Shown: in pieces, positions 61,209 to 64,000 of the stretch
How the letters are laid out: the number at the start of each line of letters is the position of its first letter
Numbering within the stretch: the stretch's first letter is position 1
Source of the DNA: Parabacteroides goldsteinii DSM 19448 = WAL 12034
GTDB taxonomy: Bacteria; Bacteroidota; Bacteroidia; Bacteroidales; Tannerellaceae
NCBI RefSeq assembly: GCF_000969835.1
Contig: NZ_KQ033913.1
Span: 2,252,102-2,316,101 of the forward strand
Reading direction: 5' to 3'
Length of the DNA stretch: 64,000 nt
The notes under the pieces: model-generated
Database searches by the model: none
Told to the model about the DNA's origin: nothing
Seen by the model: only the letters and a program-made list of their open reading frames with translations
Made by a program: the position numbers and the translations under genes

Positions 61209-62596
61209 TTCTCTCTAGGGATGTACAGACGCAGAAAAATCAATCCACTTTTCAATTCTTTCTGAAGTTTCCATTGGGAGTAAATTGTTTCAATGTGTTC
61301 GTCATCCCAATTAAAGAGATTCGAATATAAAACATAACGACTATTTTCTAACTCAGCAGAAGAAAAACGTCGGTTATCATCAGTTATATCCATATTTGCA
61401 AACAATGCATCCATTGGAAATGCTGCTGTTACAGAATTAATCTCTATATGTTCATTCTCCAAATAATCGATCATCTCTTGGCGCAATGAATAATAAGGTA
61501 AATGGCATAATACACTATCCCAGGCCTTTGACATCTTCTCCGAATAAACCCAAAAATTTCCGCTGACCAGTATACAAATCATCCCTACCAATAAAATTCG
61601 CACAGACCTTGTTTCATATACTTTAAATAAAAGCTGAGCAGTGATTAATGCCAGTAATATGTACAAAACCAGAAAATACCGGTCTCCAAAGGGGTTTGTT
61701 ACTGGAATTGTAACTAACATCATAGTAAATAAGACACTCAAATAAATGAGAGATAACGGAGATTTGGAAAGATAAAGAAAGAAATTTTTTATCCCCATTT
61801 TAATGATTGAAACAAATAGCAAAATCCAGACAACAATTCTCCCCGAATCCAACATCCTTACAGCCAAACTTGCTATATTCTTAACTGTTTGCCCAAATGT
61901 CGCTAACTGCCGATGATCCTCATATCCAAAACCGGGTTGATACAGAAAATATCCGGTTTCCACCTTCCGGTATATAAACCATCCGCCTATCGCCAAAAGA
62001 GTCGGTATAAATACAGGGAAAACATATAAGAACGAATTTTTGAAAGATTTCTTATGAATAACATTTTCTATCAGCAAATATCCCAGCCCCAATCCTGAAC
62101 AAACAACCAGCCCTCTAATACTTACCAATCCCAGGCACATGGCAGATACAGCCAACCAAATCCGCCGGTTATCCAAAATCAAATTGATACTCAACAAAGC
62201 AAAAAAACACAGGATGACATCCGGAGAAATTAAAATCATTTGGGTGGAAAGTGCCGGTTCCAATAAAACCAACAAAAATATATAAGGTGTATATTTCGTC
62301 TCCACCCTTTCACACAAGCGATAAACTTGCCAGATCACTCCCAATGAAAATACAGTTATAGATAAATGAGCTACCAACAAACTTTTTCCGAATAAAGACC
62401 AAAGAAGAGCCAGATACAGATGAGCCAAAGGGGGTTCTGCAACATATTGGGCCGGATAGACAAAAGACAGAAACCCATTTTCCAATAAATAACTTGCCGG
62501 CATAGAATACCCGGCAGTGTTATCCCAGAAAAAACAGTTCTCTAACGTAAAGAATTTCAACACCAGAAACAAAATCAGTACTACATATTTTATCAT
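61199..62596 (-). CDS. GT-C-type membrane glycosyltransferase (ArnT/PMT-like)
   Basis: The 465-residue protein has about ten membrane helices and starts with the GT-C pattern FFTLENCFFWDNTAGYSMPASYLLENGF. The acidic WDN near the first periplasmic loop and EPPLAHLYLALLWSLFGKS (about 52-70) suit lipid-phosphate-sugar-dependent transferases of the PMT/ArnT class. The C-terminal 90 residues are soluble. It lacks a confident acceptor assignment. It is read opposite to the polysaccharide operon and upstream of nothing but its own transcript, 25 bp after the folK stop codon. Confidence 0.82.
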   Translation of the reverse strand: MIKYVVLILFLVLKFFTLENCFFWDNTAGYSMPASYLLENGFLSFVYPAQYVAEPPLAHLYLALLWSLFGKSLLVAHLSITVFSLGVIWQVYRLCERVETKYTPYIFLLVLLEPALSTQMILISPDVILCFFALLSINLILDNRRIWLAVSAMCLGLVSIRGLVVCSGLGLGYLLIENVIHKKSFKNSFLYVFPVFIPTLLAIGGWFIYRKVETGYFLYQPGFGYEDHRQLATFGQTVKNIASLAVRMLDSGRIVVWILLFVSIIKMGIKNFFLYLSKSPLSLIYLSVLFTMMLVTIPVTNPFGDRYFLVLYILLALITAQLLFKVYETRSVRILLVGMICILVSGNFWVYSEKMSKAWDSVLCHLPYYSLRQEMIDYLENEHIEINSVTAAFPMDALFANMDITDDNRRFSSAELENSRYVLYSNLFNWDDEHIETIYSQWKLQKELKSGLIFLRLYIPREKGE

Positions 62597-62621
62597 AATA
62601 ATTTATTATATCGGATTTACA

Positions 62622-63017
62622 CTATTTCATTTGTTTAAATTCTTCATTTTCTAAAGCTCTGATTCCTTCTATTATATAATCTCTTCTTAAATCGTCCGGT
62701 TTTAAAATCAACTCATTCCATTGAAGCAGATCAATATCAATTGGAACAATTCCGAAATTTTTATCGTCAGGCATACGTTGCAATTTGTACTCTATACGTT
62801 TCAACAAATGCTTTATTTCATCCGGCTGTTCTGATGTATAAGCAACGGCCACCCGATTCAAAAAAGGAGCAGACCCCGTTAATCCGATCGGCTCCGTATA
62901 TACAGAATTTGAAAAGGCAATAGAAACAAACTGGTTCCGCAATATACGCACCGCCTCCGCCATATTCTTTTCCTGATCTTGATTTGAACCTAAGCTTAAT
63001 ATAATTTTATTCAGCAT
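62622..63017 (-). CDS. folK: 6-hydroxymethyl-7,8-dihydropterin pyrophosphokinase (HPPK)
   Basis: The 131-residue protein transfers pyrophosphate from ATP to the pterin in folate synthesis. It has ILSLGSNQDQEKNMAEAV at the start, SNSVYTEPIG and PFLNRVAVAYT (pterin-binding Asn), and the signature region RMPDDKNFGIVPIDIDLLQW (about 87-106) with two metal-binding Asp residues. The usual RWGPRxLDLDLL is altered, missing the standard R-W-G-P-R, so the enzyme is somewhat divergent and short. A TAGTTTTG -7 element sits at 63042-63049. Confidence 0.88.
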   Translation of the reverse strand: MLNKIILSLGSNQDQEKNMAEAVRILRNQFVSIAFSNSVYTEPIGLTGSAPFLNRVAVAYTSEQPDEIKHLLKRIEYKLQRMPDDKNFGIVPIDIDLLQWNELILKPDDLRRDYIIEGIRALENEEFKQMK

Positions 63018-63041
63018 ATCGCTTATTTTATTTATTCAATG

Positions 63042-63104
63042 CAAAACTAGGAAAAAATACCTATTAGTTGGTATTGATCATGTAAGCATTTCGCCATACC
63101 TTTG
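63042..63104. promoter_or_regulatory. Divergent promoters for folK and feoAB
   Basis: On the minus strand TAGTTTTG (63042-63049) serves folK. On the plus strand TACCTTTG (63097-63104), with a possible TTG -33 box at 63074-63076, serves feoAB. No Fur or iron box is evident. Confidence 0.55.
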
Positions 63105-63121
63105 TACGAGAATTTAAGAAA

Positions 63122-64000
63122 ATGAGATTATCAGAGCTTCACACAGGTGAAAAAGGCGTTATAGTCAAGGTGATGGGACGCGGAGCATTCCGCAAACGCA
63201 TCATTGAAATGGGATTTATCAGGGGAAAAGAGGTGGACGTTATACAAAATGCTCCACTGAAAGATCCTATCCACTATCGTGTAATGGGTTATGACGTTTC
63301 TTTGCGACGGAATGATGCAGCAATGATTGAAGTAATCAGCGCAGCCGAATACGCAAAGGCACAAATGTCACAACAAAGTGAAGAACGTTCCGCCGACTCT
63401 TATATACTACCTTCAACAGAAGATTTACAGGCACTTGCTATACATAAAGGAAAAACAATAAACGTAGCCCTGGTCGGAAATCCCAACTGTGGAAAAACAT
63501 CTTTATTCAATTTTGCATCCGGAGCCCACGAACATGTAGGTAACTACAGCGGAGTTACCGTCGATGCCAAAGAGGGAACCTTCCAGCAAGACGGTTACAC
63601 ATTCCGGATCGTAGATTTACCCGGTACTTATTCCTTATCGGCCTATACTCCGGAAGAACTTTATGTCCGCAGGCATCTCAGCGAAGAACAACCGGACGTT
63701 GTGATCAATGTCCTGGATGCATCAAACCTGGAAAGGAATCTTTATCTGACCTGTCAGCTCATCGATATGGACGTCCGGTCTGTCATCGCCTTGAATATGT
63801 ATGACGAGTTGGAGCGATCCGGAAACAAATTCGATTACGAATCATTATCCCGGATGATAGGTACCCCGATTGTTCCGACAATCAGCAGGACCGGTTTTGG
63901 TATTGAAGACCTTTTCAAGCGGGTTATAAAAGTATATGAAGAAGAAGATCCTGTTATCCGTCATATCCATATAAATTATGGAGAAGTACTGGAAAAAGGT
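63122..64000 (+). CDS. feoB: FeoA-FeoB fusion ferrous-iron transporter, N-terminal part (runs off the right edge)
   Basis: The first 293 residues are present. Residues about 1-75 are a FeoA-type SH3-like domain (LSELHTGEKGVIVKVMGRGAFRKRIIEMGF...). After a linker, the FeoB GTPase domain begins with G1 VALVGNPNCGKTSLFN (about 115-130), G2 GNYSGVTVDAKEG, G3 VDLPGTYSLSAYTPEE and G4-like LNMYDE. The membrane domains lie beyond the window. FeoA-FeoB fusions are standard in Bacteroidetes, where they import Fe2+ under anaerobic conditions. ATG 63122 directly follows the promoter by about 11 bases. Confidence 0.95.
   Translation, partial: MRLSELHTGEKGVIVKVMGRGAFRKRIIEMGFIRGKEVDVIQNAPLKDPIHYRVMGYDVSLRRNDAAMIEVISAAEYAKAQMSQQSEERSADSYILPSTEDLQALAIHKGKTINVALVGNPNCGKTSLFNFASGAHEHVGNYSGVTVDAKEGTFQQDGYTFRIVDLPGTYSLSAYTPEELYVRRHLSEEQPDVVINVLDASNLERNLYLTCQLIDMDVRSVIALNMYDELERSGNKFDYESLSRMIGTPIVPTISRTGFGIEDLFKRVIKVYEEEDPVIRHIHINYGEVLEKG

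Overview
This window looks like a chromosomal segment of a gut Bacteroidales bacterium, Bacteroides/Parabacteroides-like. The evidence is a SusC/SusD pair controlled by an ECF sigma factor and FecR, TAnnTTTG-type -7 promoter elements, a FeoA-FeoB fusion, a BT4734/VirE plus HU-like pair, a carboxynorspermidine dehydrogenase, an UpxY-type NusG paralogue, and no Shine-Dalgarno sequences. I cannot decide the genus by eye.

Layout. 1-7.7 kb: a glycan-uptake locus read leftwards (sigma, FecR, SusC, SusD, truncated sulfatase). 7.9-11 kb: topB, a RelE/ParE-type toxin-antitoxin pair and a Nudix hydrolase. 11-14.2 kb: a VirE-like ATPase and HU-like protein flanked on both sides by AACCGTTCACC-type repeats. 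14.2-20 kb: ADP-ribosylglycohydrolase, a RelA/SpoT-family protein whose synthetase motifs look degenerate, and small vWA, YbjN-like, DUF1232 and zinc-finger genes. 20.1-21.6 kb: an IS4-type insertion sequence. 39.8-47.9 kb: LytS/LytTR-type two-component system, glmM, a DUF4827 lipoprotein, a DHH phosphoesterase, comEC and rpe. 48-52 kb: ECF sigma, a FadL-like porin and a low-complexity protein. 52.6-55.4 kb: carboxynorspermidine dehydrogenase, bcp and recA. 55.4-61.2 kb: a tightly coupled surface-polysaccharide operon. The window ends with a GT-C-like membrane protein, folK and the start of feoAB.

The exceptional part is 21.6-39.6 kb, about 18 kb of visibly AT-richer DNA with every gene on the minus strand and mostly touching or overlapping. 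It opens with an UpxY/NusG-like antiterminator, a divergent sigma factor and a probable anti-sigma protein. These are followed by two M48 metallopeptidases, a Ser/Thr kinase with a zinc ribbon, a TerY-like vWA protein, a PP2C phosphatase with a coiled coil (a TerY-phosphorylation triad), a zinc-ribbon protein, a transglutaminase-like protein and a truncated vWA. Then come a MotB/ZorB-like and a MotA/ZorA-like protein (the latter with a long coiled-coil tail and zinc ribbon), a zinc-ribbon protein with three Ig-like repeats, a four-helix membrane protein, a DUF4407-like membrane protein split at a perfect A_AAA_AAC slippery site, and a third M48 peptidase. The last genes are a 55-residue peptide overlapping that peptidase by one base, a radical SAM/SPASM enzyme and a GNAT acetyltransferase. 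I read this as an undescribed multi-component stress or defence system. It would combine kinase/phosphatase signalling with an envelope ion-driven complex and a modified peptide (RiPP-like) module.

The small genes at 17.3-20.1 kb (another vWA, YbjN-like, DUF1232, zinc fingers and a single-helix peptide) may be its distal part, now separated by the insertion sequence. The function of the whole is inference. The domain calls come from motifs visible in the translations.
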